A stretch of 35,983 nt of DNA from an uncultured Schlesneria sp. Lineage in GTDB: Bacteria; Planctomycetota; Planctomycetia; Planctomycetales; Planctomycetaceae. The position numbers were made by a program, and so were the translations under genes. Within the stretch, counting starts at the first letter, position 1. Each line of letters starts with the position of its first letter. The notes beneath the pieces were generated by a model. That model was not told the DNA's origin and made no database searches. It was given only the letters and a program-made list of their open reading frames with translations. The stretch lies in assembly GCA_903834925.1 (NCBI GenBank), contig CAILLA010000155.1, positions 1 through 35,983 on the forward strand, given 5' to 3'. Positions 15,329 through 23,479 of this stretch are shown in pieces.

Positions 15329-16843
15329 ATGCGCTACGCGGATGTAATAATCGTTGGGGCCGGGACAGCGGGACTCGTTTTGGCAAATCGACTCATCCAG
15401 GATACCACTGCACAAGTTCTCCTCCTGGAGGCAGGGCCACACTATCCGACATGGGCCCTGAATGCTCCTCTGGCTGGACTACGACTTCGAAAAGCCTGGT
15501 CGTGGAAAACTCAAACAGTGCCACAAAAGGAACTGGGAGGAAGAACGATTCCAATTCCTATGGGGCGAGTGGCAGGAGGAACATCAGCAGTCAACGCAAT
15601 GATCGCGGCAATTGGTCCACCGGCCGACTTTGATGCGTGGGCGACGGCGGGCTGTACAGGATGGGAATGGGACGAACTTCAGTCGCTATGGGAGCGGGCT
15701 ACTCATTCAACAAAACAGGGGATCATGCCAGTTAATCCACCCACATTTGTTTCTGATTTTTCCCTCGCTTTTCTTGAAGGTTGCCAACAAGAAGGCTGTG
15801 AAAAAGTGGATGGACTGACCGGATCGCAATCGGAAACGTGTGGACTTTTTGATCTGTTTCAGCGATATGGCAAACGGCTTAGCACGGCCCACGCCCTTAA
15901 TCAGATTCGATTGAGTAATCGTTTTCAAATCAGGACGGGCAATGAGGTTTTGCGAATTCTGCTGGATGGTGAAAAAGCAGTCGGTGTTGAGGTTGATGGC
16001 GGCGGATCGAAAAACATCATCCGCTCCGAATGTGGCGTGGTGATTTCTGCGGGGGCTTTTTTTTCACCTCAGATTTTGCAGCGCTCTGGAATCGGACCTG
16101 AGAAACTCCTTTCCTCAGCTCAATTGAAAGTCCATATGAATCTGCCCGGCGTCGGCAGGAATCTTCAAGACCACTTCGGAGCTCCCGTCGTCATTCAATC
16201 GACAACCCTTTCACCCGGACGGAGAACGCGATGGATTTCCGCCGCCCTCCGTTATCTATTTTTTGGAAATGGAGTGATGGCGTCCAATTGCTGCGAAGCA
16301 GGGTGTTTTTTGGGCGACGAGCGAAATTCCCCGGATCTTGAGGTATTAACGCTATTTCAAACGAACCGTCATCCAAATGCTGTAGAATTGGCATCAATCC
16401 TTATGCACCCGAAGAGTAAAGGAACGGTGACAATCGATCCCCGCAATCCGTTGGGCCCACCCCTGATCGATCCACAATACTTGAAAGCGTCGGCAGATGC
16501 CGACCTGATTCTGAAGGGCGTTGAGCGGATCCGTTCGATCGTTAATCAACCTGTACTTCGTCGATTTGGGCTGACGACTGAAATCCTTCCCGGCGTTATG
16601 GAGGGGAGAGATTTCCTTCGAATTCATGCGAACACATACCACCATCCCGTTGGCACCTGTCGTATGGGGTCAGATAATTTAGCCGTTGTGGACTCCGGAT
16701 TGAAGGTGCGAGGAATGCACAATCTCTGGGTTGTTGACAATTCCATCATTCCTGCCATTCCTGCCGGACATACTGCGGCCACTGCAATCGTGATCGCAGA
16801 AAAAGCGGCTGATTTGCTGAAGACCGATCTTTCTAAGTCTTAG
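15329..16843 (+). CDS. GMC-family FAD oxidoreductase (choline/alcohol dehydrogenase-like)
   Basis: A 504-residue glucose-methanol-choline oxidoreductase. The N-terminal FAD-binding motif is ADVIIVGAGTAGLVLANRL with the adenine-binding LLLEAGPHY at the end of the second strand. The GMC signature 1 region is GRVAGGTSAVNAMIAAIG. The segment GVGRNLQDHF is also conserved. The catalytic histidine is expected in TYHHPVGTCRMG (His439). The second catalytic residue is His481 in IPAGHTAATA, where many choline dehydrogenases have Asn. The C-terminal LWVVDNSIIP and IAEKAADLL are typical. Substrates are probably primary alcohols or sugars, not deducible here. No signal peptide is visible, so the protein is cytoplasmic. 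The ATG at 15329 lacks a clear ribosome-binding site. The stop overlaps the stop of the convergent gene by four bases. Confidence 0.93.
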   Translation: MRYADVIIVGAGTAGLVLANRLIQDTTAQVLLLEAGPHYPTWALNAPLAGLRLRKAWSWKTQTVPQKELGGRTIPIPMGRVAGGTSAVNAMIAAIGPPADFDAWATAGCTGWEWDELQSLWERATHSTKQGIMPVNPPTFVSDFSLAFLEGCQQEGCEKVDGLTGSQSETCGLFDLFQRYGKRLSTAHALNQIRLSNRFQIRTGNEVLRILLDGEKAVGVEVDGGGSKNIIRSECGVVISAGAFFSPQILQRSGIGPEKLLSSAQLKVHMNLPGVGRNLQDHFGAPVVIQSTTLSPGRRTRWISAALRYLFFGNGVMASNCCEAGCFLGDERNSPDLEVLTLFQTNRHPNAVELASILMHPKSKGTVTIDPRNPLGPPLIDPQYLKASADADLILKGVERIRSIVNQPVLRRFGLTTEILPGVMEGRDFLRIHANTYHHPVGTCRMGSDNLAVVDSGLKVRGMHNLWVVDNSIIPAIPAGHTAATAIVIAEKAADLLKTDLSKS

Positions 16844-17742
16844 AGCTGCGTCATTGCAGCAGCCTCAAGAACCTCCAAATCATTTCTTAAATTCAATCGG
16901 CCTCCTGTCCAGGCTGTTAGTCTTTGCAGGACATTATGGGTCATCCTTGAGCCAAGGATAATTTCCCAGCGAGGATGGAGAACCACACCGAGCCTGATTG
17001 TTTCATCGAAGTAACCCGCGTGTCGTCTAAACCGGTCAAGGCTTTCAACAATCGGAAACCACCCTCTTCCCATGGACACGGAATTGATTTCAGGCCGATG
17101 AATCATGTGATTGGTAAAGCCGTAAACAAGACTGTTTCCCGCACCCAAATGGTTATATTTACTGTCACGATGAAGCATTATTCCTTGACAATAATCATTA
17201 CGAACCCATGAGACCAGATAACTTGTAAGATCACCGCCGTAAAAACATCCAAAGACATCTAAATTTTTTATCGCGCTTGCGACGGCACAGATTTGTTTCC
17301 AGTCTTCCGGCTGAATACACTTATGCACTTTCGAACCTCGACGCTCCATAGTGTTTCGGTTGACATTTAACCCAATATGAGAAAGTTCTTCCCATGAAAT
17401 CAATCTGACATCACATGTTTCCTCGTTTTTAATTACATGCTGGCGAAATTGCCTCTGCAAAGAATCGAGGGAATAGTTTTTGTCTCTTAACCAGAAATCA
17501 GTTACGGTTACTCCGGTGCTTTTTGTTGTTGGAAATACCGCAATCATTCTACCCGAGAGACGGAGTAAATCCTGAATTTCTTTCTTTGTCGGGGTCAGCT
17601 TCTGATTGCATGGGACTGACATTAGAGAAAATCGTCCGGCATCCGCCCAGAGGACACCGTGCCGCGACCAGACTTTGTGACCCAATGCTCGGTAAAATGG
17701 AGCCAGAGGGTGGTCGTTGTCTGCTGATTCAAAAGATCTCAT
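16840..17742 (-). CDS. Acyltransferase-like protein (FemAB/GNAT fold suspected)
   Basis: A 300-residue soluble protein. The N-terminal half has LAPFYRALGHKVWSRHGVLW and a basic middle; the C-terminal half has NLDVFGCFYGGDLTSYLV, GIMLHRDSKYNHLGAGNSLV and ISVxMG-like strands followed by LDRFRRHAGYFDETIRLG. The pattern of a strand, a short GxYGGxLxSYLV segment and a helix before a conserved GNSL resembles GNAT/FemAB-type N-acyltransferases of the peptidoglycan/polysaccharide synthesis group. No single diagnostic residue fixes this, so the family call is tentative. The ATG at 17742 is used; a TTG at 17745 is adjacent. The base composition looks more AT-rich than its neighbours, consistent with but not proving transfer. 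It converges with the GMC gene, overlapping by four bases. Confidence 0.5.
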   Translation of the reverse strand: MRSFESADNDHPLAPFYRALGHKVWSRHGVLWADAGRFSLMSVPCNQKLTPTKKEIQDLLRLSGRMIAVFPTTKSTGVTVTDFWLRDKNYSLDSLQRQFRQHVIKNEETCDVRLISWEELSHIGLNVNRNTMERRGSKVHKCIQPEDWKQICAVASAIKNLDVFGCFYGGDLTSYLVSWVRNDYCQGIMLHRDSKYNHLGAGNSLVYGFTNHMIHRPEINSVSMGRGWFPIVESLDRFRRHAGYFDETIRLGVVLHPRWEIILGSRMTHNVLQRLTAWTGGRLNLRNDLEVLEAAAMTQL

Positions 17743-18099
17743 CAACTGATCCCGGGTTAAAAATCATTATCCGCGTTTGTTCACTGACAACAGTGGTTAC
17801 CGCAATAGCAGATCGATTTATCAGTCATTCGGAAAATTACGATACCATCGCAATTGCGTTTAGCAAACAACGTTTTGCTGCAAACGGCGATGTTTTGATT
17901 CACATCGTCTGGCTCGGCTGAGAGAAACGGAAGCGTGGGGTGCGTCGTTTCGGTGGGACTTCGAGGACTAGTCCTACCCAACGTCGAATTCATGACATTC
18001 GACTGGTTTATCCTTCCTGAGGATCGCACGCTTTGAACCGGCTGCGTAGAATTTGGGAATCAATCGAACGTTGCGACTTGAGCTTGCGGAAGGACGGGT
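17743..18099. other. Intergenic region upstream of the PSCyt1 gene
   Basis: About 350 bases between two divergent genes. An open frame on the plus strand (17523-17921) is mostly antisense to the acyltransferase-like gene and shows no recognisable protein, so I leave it out. A hairpin GGTGGGACT/AGTCCTACC lies at 17952-17978. The rest shows no RNA gene or repeat. Confidence 0.5.
17952..17978. repeat. Short hairpin, 9-bp stem
   Basis: GGTGGGACT at 17952-17960 and AGTCCTACC at 17970-17978 pair with one G-U, around a nine-base loop. No T tract follows on either strand. It could be a small dispersed repeat or a 5'-UTR structure of the PSCyt1 gene. Confidence 0.4.
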
Positions 18100-21000
18100 A
18101 TGAGACGGATTGCAGAAGACTCGATAAAGTACAGCTGCTGGCTCGGCGCGGCTCTTTGGATCATCACAACCGTTGGTGCCGGGCATGCTGACGATCTGGT
18201 TTCTTCTCGTGCGAAATCGTTGATCGCTCATAAATGCATTTCGTGTCACAGCGGTGACGACGCCAAAGCGAAGCTCGATCTTACGTCGCGCGACAAGATG
18301 GTTGTTGGTGGTGAGTCTGGTTCGGCAATCGATGCGAATTCGCCAGACAAAAGCCCGATCTGGCTGCGGGTTGAGCAAGATGAGATGCCGCCGAAGCACC
18401 CTCTTTCGGCGGATGAAAAACGTTTACTCAAAGACTGGATCACTGGTGGTGCAGTTTGGTCTGGTGGTGCGATCGATCCTTTGGCAGTCAGTTCCGAGCA
18501 TCGGGCGGGACTCGACTGGTGGTCGCTGCAACAACTTCGGCAGGTTCGTATTCCAACATCAAAACTAATGATCGAACGACGTCAGTCTGTGGATGATTTC
18601 ATCATCGAAAAACTCAACGAACGAAACCTGACAATGTCACCGGAGGCGACTCGACGAGTCTTGATCCGTCGGTTGTCATTCAACCTTCTCGGCCTCCCCC
18701 CTGCCCCGGAACGGGTTGAGGAGTTTGTTCACGAGTTGCGTCCTGATGCTGTCGAGCGATTGGTGGATGAATTTCTTGCCTCACCGCATTATGGCGAACG
18801 TTGGGCAAGGCACTGGTTGGATGTTGTCCGATTTGGCGAAAGCAACGGGTTTGAGCGGGATCTGCCGCGACCGAATGCCTGGCATTATCGAGACTGGGTC
18901 ATTAGTGCGCTGAACAGTGACATGCCCTACGACGAATTCGTTCGCTGGCAACTGGCGGGTGACCTGCTGGCACCAGATGACATCGAAGCGATCAAGGCAG
19001 TTGGGTTTCTTGTTGCGGGTGCACATGACACAGTTGTTCCAGTCGTTGACCGGATGCGAGCGATGATGCGGCAGGACGAACTGGAAGACAACGTCGGGAC
19101 TGTCAGCCAGACATTTTTGGGGCTGACGGTGAACTGTGCCCGGTGTCACGACCACAAATTCGATCCGATTACGACGCGGGAGTACTATCAGATTGCTTCG
19201 GCACTTTCGGGGATTGATCATGGCGAGCGTGAGTTCACTCCGCCTGAAACCGTCCGTCAACTCGAAGCCTGGCAAAGGCAAATCAATGAGTTGTCAAAAC
19301 AGCTTCGTAATCAAGAAACGCCGATTCGAGAATCCATTCTGACTGAACGTGCATCGGCTGAGGGACGGCCTTCGGTGTCATCTCGTGGCCCGACACCGCT
19401 TGCGGCTTGGGATTTTACCAAGGACCTGAATGACCAGGTTGGGGACATGCAAGTAAAGCTCGTCGGACCGGCAAAGCGTTCAACAGACGGCCTGATCGTG
19501 GACGGAGCATCTTACGCAAGCTCATCACCCTTGGCACAGGATGTGTTGGAAAAGACTCTGGAGGTTCGTGTCCGATTGCAGACGCTACAACAATCGGGTG
19601 GTGGAGCGATTAGCCTGCAAACGGTTGATGGTCACACATTCGATGCAATCGTCTATGCCGAACTCGAAGCGGCTCGGTGGATGCCAGGCAGCAACGGCTT
19701 TCAGCGGACATTGTCTTATCGGGCGACTGCGGAAGAACAGGCTGACAAGGAAGCGGTCGTGATGACTCAGGTTCATCACGCTGACGGAACAATCACCGCC
19801 TATCGCAATGGACAGCCATACGGGAGTCCGATCCGCAAGGATGTCGCCGTCAAGTACGAGACCGGGAAGGCGCATGTCGTATTTGGCCTGCGGCATGGAA
19901 CCGATGTCGGTGGAAATCGGACGCTGAAAGGTACGATTGTCTCAGCGAAACTTTATGGCAAGGCTTTGACGCCAGAAGAGGTCGCCGTATCGGCCGATGC
20001 GACAAACACGTTCGTAACCGAAACCGAAATTTTGTCGAAGCTGAATCGTGACGAACAATTGATCAGGGTTCGCAGGCAGAGCGAATTGAGTCAATTGAGA
20101 CAGCGGCATGCGGATCTGACAAAACGGGGACCATTAACCGTTTACACTGCGATCGCGACACAATCACCCCCGATGAAAATCCACAAACGAGGGAGTGTCA
20201 CGTCACTGGGAGACGAAGTCGAACCGGCAGGACTGGTGGCCATTTCGGGATTGAGTCCCCAATTCGAACTTCGGCCCGACGCAATTGAATCGCATCGGCG
20301 CCGTAAACTCGCTGTATGGATTACCGATCCCCGTAATCCGCTGTTTGCGCGAGTGATGACGAATCGGATCTGGCATTATCATTTCGGGGTGGGCCTTGTT
20401 GATTCGCCCAATGATCTTGGTTTTCACGCAGGGATGCCAAGTCACCCGGATCTGCTTGATTGGCTCTCGCAAGAGTTCGGCGGCCGAGGTCAGCTGAATA
20501 CATCCGGGGAAGCGGGGCATGTCGATAGCGAACGGTTCTCTCTGAAGCGAATGCATCGATTGCTTGTCAGTTCCGCAACCTATCGTCAGTCGTCGAAATT
20601 CAATGATACGGCAGCGAAGATTGATTCGAACAACCGTCTATTGTGGCGCATGAACCCGCATCGGTTAGAAGCCGAGGCTGTTCGGGATGCGATGCTAGCC
20701 GTTTCAGGAGAATTGAATACCGAACTTGGTGGAAAAGGATATACGGATGTCAATTCGTACTTTTTCAAGGGGACTCAGTTCTACGACCCGATCGATCCGG
20801 TTGGTTATGTCAACAATCGACGTACACTATACCGCATGGGTGCTCGTGGTGGTCGCAGTCCGTTCCTCGATAATTTCGATTGCCCGGACCCGTCGACAAC
20901 AACTCCTCGCCGATCTGCGACTGTGACACCATTGCAAGCTTTATCGTTGCTGAATCATTCATTCAGCTTGCGAATGGCCGATCGATTCGCGGATCGTTTG

Positions 21001-21174
21001 AAACACGCTTCAGTCTCATTAGATGAACAGATCACAACTGCGTTTCTGTTGCTTTACAGCCGCAGACCGGATGAGAAAGAAGTCGCTCTCAGTGCTGATT
21101 TCATTAAACGACAAGGCATGCCTGCCTTTTGTCGAGCCTTGTGGAATTCGTCGGAATTCCTGTTTGTTGATTGA
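18100..21174 (+). CDS. PSCyt1/DUF1549/DUF1553 cytochrome-domain protein with LamG-like insert
   Basis: A 1024-residue exported protein of a planctomycete-specific architecture. A signal peptide (about 1-30) is followed by a PSCyt1 domain with haem-type motif CISCH (46-50). The DUF1549 (PSCyt2) domain includes YGERWARHWLDVVRFGESNG and a second motif CARCHDHKFDP (CxxCH, 346-350). A LamG/concanavalin-like insert lies at about 430-630 (AAWDFTKDLND). The DUF1553 (PSD1) domain starts near 740 (DPRNPLFARVMTNRIWHYHF) and contains NDLGFHAGMPSHPDLLDWL. Such proteins are thought to act in the periplasm, perhaps on polysaccharide or in electron transfer, but activity is unproven. Members usually precede a DUF1501 gene; here the next genes are convergent and unrelated. 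The ATG at 18100 has AAGGA upstream. Confidence 0.93.
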   Translation: MRRIAEDSIKYSCWLGAALWIITTVGAGHADDLVSSRAKSLIAHKCISCHSGDDAKAKLDLTSRDKMVVGGESGSAIDANSPDKSPIWLRVEQDEMPPKHPLSADEKRLLKDWITGGAVWSGGAIDPLAVSSEHRAGLDWWSLQQLRQVRIPTSKLMIERRQSVDDFIIEKLNERNLTMSPEATRRVLIRRLSFNLLGLPPAPERVEEFVHELRPDAVERLVDEFLASPHYGERWARHWLDVVRFGESNGFERDLPRPNAWHYRDWVISALNSDMPYDEFVRWQLAGDLLAPDDIEAIKAVGFLVAGAHDTVVPVVDRMRAMMRQDELEDNVGTVSQTFLGLTVNCARCHDHKFDPITTREYYQIASALSGIDHGEREFTPPETVRQLEAWQRQINELSKQLRNQETPIRESILTERASAEGRPSVSSRGPTPLAAWDFTKDLNDQVGDMQVKLVGPAKRSTDGLIVDGASYASSSPLAQDVLEKTLEVRVRLQTLQQSGGGAISLQTVDGHTFDAIVYAELEAARWMPGSNGFQRTLSYRATAEEQADKEAVVMTQVHHADGTITAYRNGQPYGSPIRKDVAVKYETGKAHVVFGLRHGTDVGGNRTLKGTIVSAKLYGKALTPEEVAVSADATNTFVTETEILSKLNRDEQLIRVRRQSELSQLRQRHADLTKRGPLTVYTAIATQSPPMKIHKRGSVTSLGDEVEPAGLVAISGLSPQFELRPDAIESHRRRKLAVWITDPRNPLFARVMTNRIWHYHFGVGLVDSPNDLGFHAGMPSHPDLLDWLSQEFGGRGQLNTSGEAGHVDSERFSLKRMHRLLVSSATYRQSSKFNDTAAKIDSNNRLLWRMNPHRLEAEAVRDAMLAVSGELNTELGGKGYTDVNSYFFKGTQFYDPIDPVGYVNNRRTLYRMGARGGRSPFLDNFDCPDPSTTTPRRSATVTPLQALSLLNHSFSLRMADRFADRLKHASVSLDEQITTAFLLLYSRRPDEKEVALSADFIKRQGMPAFCRALWNSSEFLFVD

Positions 21175-21205
21175 AAGACACTCGGATGGCGATTTGATAT
21201 TTTTG

Positions 21206-21442
21206 TTACGGCGGGTCGTAGCCGCCGGGATGGAACGGGTGGCATCTGAGAATGCGTAACGTCCCTTTCCACGCACCGACGATCGCACCATATTTCTTGA
21301 CAGCTTGTATAAAATAATTGCTGCAAGACGGTTCGTACCGACAGTGTTTTCCCAGGAACGGGCCGATGCCTAATTGATAAAATCGAACGCCGCCGATCAG
21401 AAGGAGTGCAGGCAAAATTGCCAGCCATTTGAGAATAATCAT
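21206..21442 (-). CDS. yidD: Membrane protein insertion efficiency factor YidD
   Basis: A 78-residue YidD protein. Hallmarks are [26 protein letters not shown] (in two parts: [16 protein letters not shown] and [16 protein letters not shown]), which hold the conserved C-R-Y-x-P-S-C-S-x-Y, and the end [13 protein letters not shown]. YidD assists YidC in inserting inner-membrane proteins. The ATG at 21442 overlaps the rnpA stop by four bases (ATGA), so the two are translationally coupled, as in most bacteria. A yidC gene, often next downstream, is not in the window. Confidence 0.96.
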   Translation of the reverse strand: MIILKWLAILPALLLIGGVRFYQLGIGPFLGKHCRYEPSCSNYFIQAVKKYGAIVGAWKGTLRILRCHPFHPGGYDPP

Positions 21443-21819
21443 GGCGCAGCCTTGGCTTCTGGGTTCGGCTGGTCGAGACGACGCATCAGTCGACGCGTCG
21501 CCTTGACGAGTGATTCCTGATAAGCCACAAGACTCGCCCTTTCCTTCGCGAGCGGGATCACAATCAGGTCAAGGTTTTCGGGAATCTGATGTTGCATTAG
21601 TCGAAACGCTTCGCGCAGAAGGCGTTTCAACCGGTTTCGAACGATTGCACCACCATGCTTCTTCGAGACGCTCAGGCCGATTCGCGTGACGGGGCCTTCA
21701 TTTCGTGCGGCAAAGACCAACAGCACTCCATCCGCCGCTTTGTTTTTCAGAGCGTAGACCCGTTCAAAATCTGATTTGCTACGAAGGTGTTGGGCTTTTG
21801 TGAAGGTGAATTGGGTCAT
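21439..21819 (-). CDS. rnpA: Ribonuclease P protein component
   Basis: A 126-residue RnpA, the protein subunit that helps the RNase P RNA bind precursor tRNA. The RNR motif is in [14 protein letters not shown] (Arg61-Asn62-Arg63); [16 protein letters not shown] is characteristic, as is the N-terminal [20 protein letters not shown]. The start overlaps the stop of the upstream membrane-protein gene by four bases (ATGA), and the stop overlaps yidD. The usual upstream rpmH (ribosomal protein L34) is absent; the operon instead starts with a dnaJ-like gene. The C-terminus has a short Asn/Pro/Glu/Ala tail. Confidence 0.95.
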   Translation of the reverse strand: MTQFTFTKAQHLRSKSDFERVYALKNKAADGVLLVFAARNEGPVTRIGLSVSKKHGGAIVRNRLKRLLREAFRLMQHQIPENLDLIVIPLAKERASLVAYQESLVKATRRLMRRLDQPNPEAKAAP

Positions 21820-22277
21820 GGTTCATCGTCTCGCTGTTCTCCCAGCGGAGGACGGTGAACGGTCGAAATTTCGGTTTCACTCGCGATCGGCTTGGGCGGC
21901 TTCAAAAACCAGAAATCATTACCCGCCGTTTTTTGAACCGGACCTGAATCACGAGCAAGGCGGCGCAATCGTCGAGCCCAGATCATGGTCATGGCAATCA
22001 CGCTAACGCCAAGAATCGCAATCGCTCCGACGGCTGCAAGCCCGATCGTTGCTTTTCGCTTCTTTTCGACATCAATCGCGGAGTCTGGGTCGGCTGGAAG
22101 AACGGGTTCCAGGTTGATGGATTTATCGTCGAGCAGTGTCGTTTCGACGTCAACTGGCCGGTCAACACCGTCTTGTGCGGTAACCGTTTCCGCCATCAAT
22201 GTGCAGACCGCGAGAATCACGAGGGCCTGGACCCACGTCGTTTTGAACCTCACTATCCAGCACAAGTGGCGTTTCAC
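21816..22277 (-). CDS. Hypothetical exported protein with a central membrane helix
   Basis: A 153-residue protein beginning with a basic and hydrophobic leader (signal peptide or first membrane helix, about 1-34, ending AETVTAQD). An acidic extracytoplasmic stretch, then one membrane helix at about 76-99 (TIGLAAVGAIAILGVSVIAM), a basic cluster RARRLRRLARD-like at the cytoplasmic face and a Pro-rich tail follow. No family is recognised. The start is GTG at 22277, overlapping the dnaJ-like stop (GTGA), and its own stop overlaps the start of rnpA. Coupling to rnpA and yidD is therefore clear, but the reason is unknown. Confidence 0.7.
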   Translation of the reverse strand: MKRHLCWIVRFKTTWVQALVILAVCTLMAETVTAQDGVDRPVDVETTLLDDKSINLEPVLPADPDSAIDVEKKRKATIGLAAVGAIAILGVSVIAMTMIWARRLRRLARDSGPVQKTAGNDFWFLKPPKPIASETEISTVHRPPLGEQRDDEP

Positions 22278-23218
22278 CAGAGTCCCTCGCGAACCGAGGA
22301 ACCCTCCTCGGCAAGTTGTTGATAGAGAGCTTTGTCGGCATCGGAAATTGTCTTTGGTAAGACGATTTTGATGACAACAAATTGATCGCCCACCAGCTTT
22401 GTCTGAGGGTCCAACACACCCTTGCCTCGCAGCCGAAGCTTCATGCCACTGGAAGTGCCTGGTGGGACCTTAACAACGACACGACCTTCGGACAGTGTGG
22501 GAACATCGACTTTTGTCCCCAAGACTGCTTCAGGCGGTGTAATGGGAACGTCGAGTAAAAGGTTTGAACCTTCGCGGCGAAAATAAGGGTGTGGCAGGAT
22601 TTCGATCCGAAGCAAAAGATCGCCTGGTATTCCACCACGCGAGCCGGGATTACCCTGCCCTGCCAGACGAATAACTTGACCTTCGCTCACACCGGCGGGA
22701 ACCTTTACGCCGAGGGTTTCGACCGTTCCACCCCGTTCAATGCGAACATCAACGGATCCACCAGTCACAGCAGTTGCGAAATCAACTTTGACTGTTGCCC
22801 GAGCGTCTTCGCCTCGAGCGGCAGTTCGCTTCCCTCGTCGCGCACCGGAAGCCGCTTGTCCGCCGCCCATGCCACCGGTAAAGAAATCGCCAAGGTCGAT
22901 CCCCCCGTTGCCAAATAATTCGCTGATATCAATCGGGCCCGTTCCGCCCCCGAAGCCACCGGCAGTTCCCGGTCCAAAAGGACCCTGCTGACCCATTCGT
23001 GCGAAATCGGGACCGAATTGATCGTACTGCTTCCGTTTTGTCTCATCATTCAAGACGTCGTACGCGTCTTGAATTTGTTTAAAGGTTTCAGCAGCTTTCG
23101 GGTCGTTGGGCTTCGCGTCAGGATGATTCACGCGTGCAAGTTTGCGATATGCTTTGCGAATTTCGTCCGCAGTTGCCGTTTTCGAAACACCGAGGGTTTT
23201 GTAGTAGTCGTCTGCCAT
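22274..23218 (-). CDS. DnaJ-class chaperone, CbpA-like (no zinc finger)
   Basis: A 314-residue J-domain co-chaperone. The J domain (1-70) has YYKTLGVSKTATADEIRKAY and the HPD motif at 32-34 required to stimulate Hsp70 ATPase. A Gly/Phe-rich linker follows (FGPGTAGGFGGGTGPIDISE), then a basic patch and the substrate-binding C-terminal domains (GGSVDVRIERGGTVETLGV, IRLAGQGNPGSRGGIPGDLL, VKVPPGTSSGMKLRLRGKG). There is no CxxCxGxG zinc-finger region, so this is CbpA-type rather than classical DnaJ. I use the ATG at 23218, where the J domain starts; the open frame continues to 23404 but adds 62 unrelated residues. The frame is GTGA-coupled to the next gene and heads the operon ending in yidD. Confidence 0.9.
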   Translation of the reverse strand: MADDYYKTLGVSKTATADEIRKAYRKLARVNHPDAKPNDPKAAETFKQIQDAYDVLNDETKRKQYDQFGPDFARMGQQGPFGPGTAGGFGGGTGPIDISELFGNGGIDLGDFFTGGMGGGQAASGARRGKRTAARGEDARATVKVDFATAVTGGSVDVRIERGGTVETLGVKVPAGVSEGQVIRLAGQGNPGSRGGIPGDLLLRIEILPHPYFRREGSNLLLDVPITPPEAVLGTKVDVPTLSEGRVVVKVPPGTSSGMKLRLRGKGVLDPQTKLVGDQFVVIKIVLPKTISDADKALYQQLAEEGSSVREGLW

Positions 23219-23479
23219 GTGTACTTTGAATGCTAAGCGAAAGTTTGTGGTCCGATCAGGAAATTCTAAGACGACGGAGCACGGGGAACAAGGACCATTG
23301 ATCCAGTTTTGAAACTCTGGCCCCCAGACGTCAAAGAATGTGGATTTGAAAAGACGCAGCTCATTTTCGACGTCTGAGTGAAGATATTTCTGGCCGAACT
23401 GCAATAATACTGACAGAGAGCGGTCGGTGTTTCGATTTCGAAAAGACCGCTTGGTTGTTCCCTGAACAGGAATTGTCTT

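Noticed and set aside
17523-17921. 132-residue open frame on the plus strand
   Set aside because: Mostly antisense to the acyltransferase-like gene, with no ribosome-binding site or recognisable motif.
22441-22480. Similarity between a piece of the dnaJ-like gene and intergenic DNA near 15280 (GGAAGTG...AGGTGGGAC-like)
   Set aside because: The match is short and one copy is explained by conserved chaperone coding sequence; probably chance.
23219-23404. 62-residue N-terminal extension of the dnaJ-like gene
   Set aside because: J-domain proteins of this type start a few residues before the YYxxLGV motif; the extension resembles no known domain.
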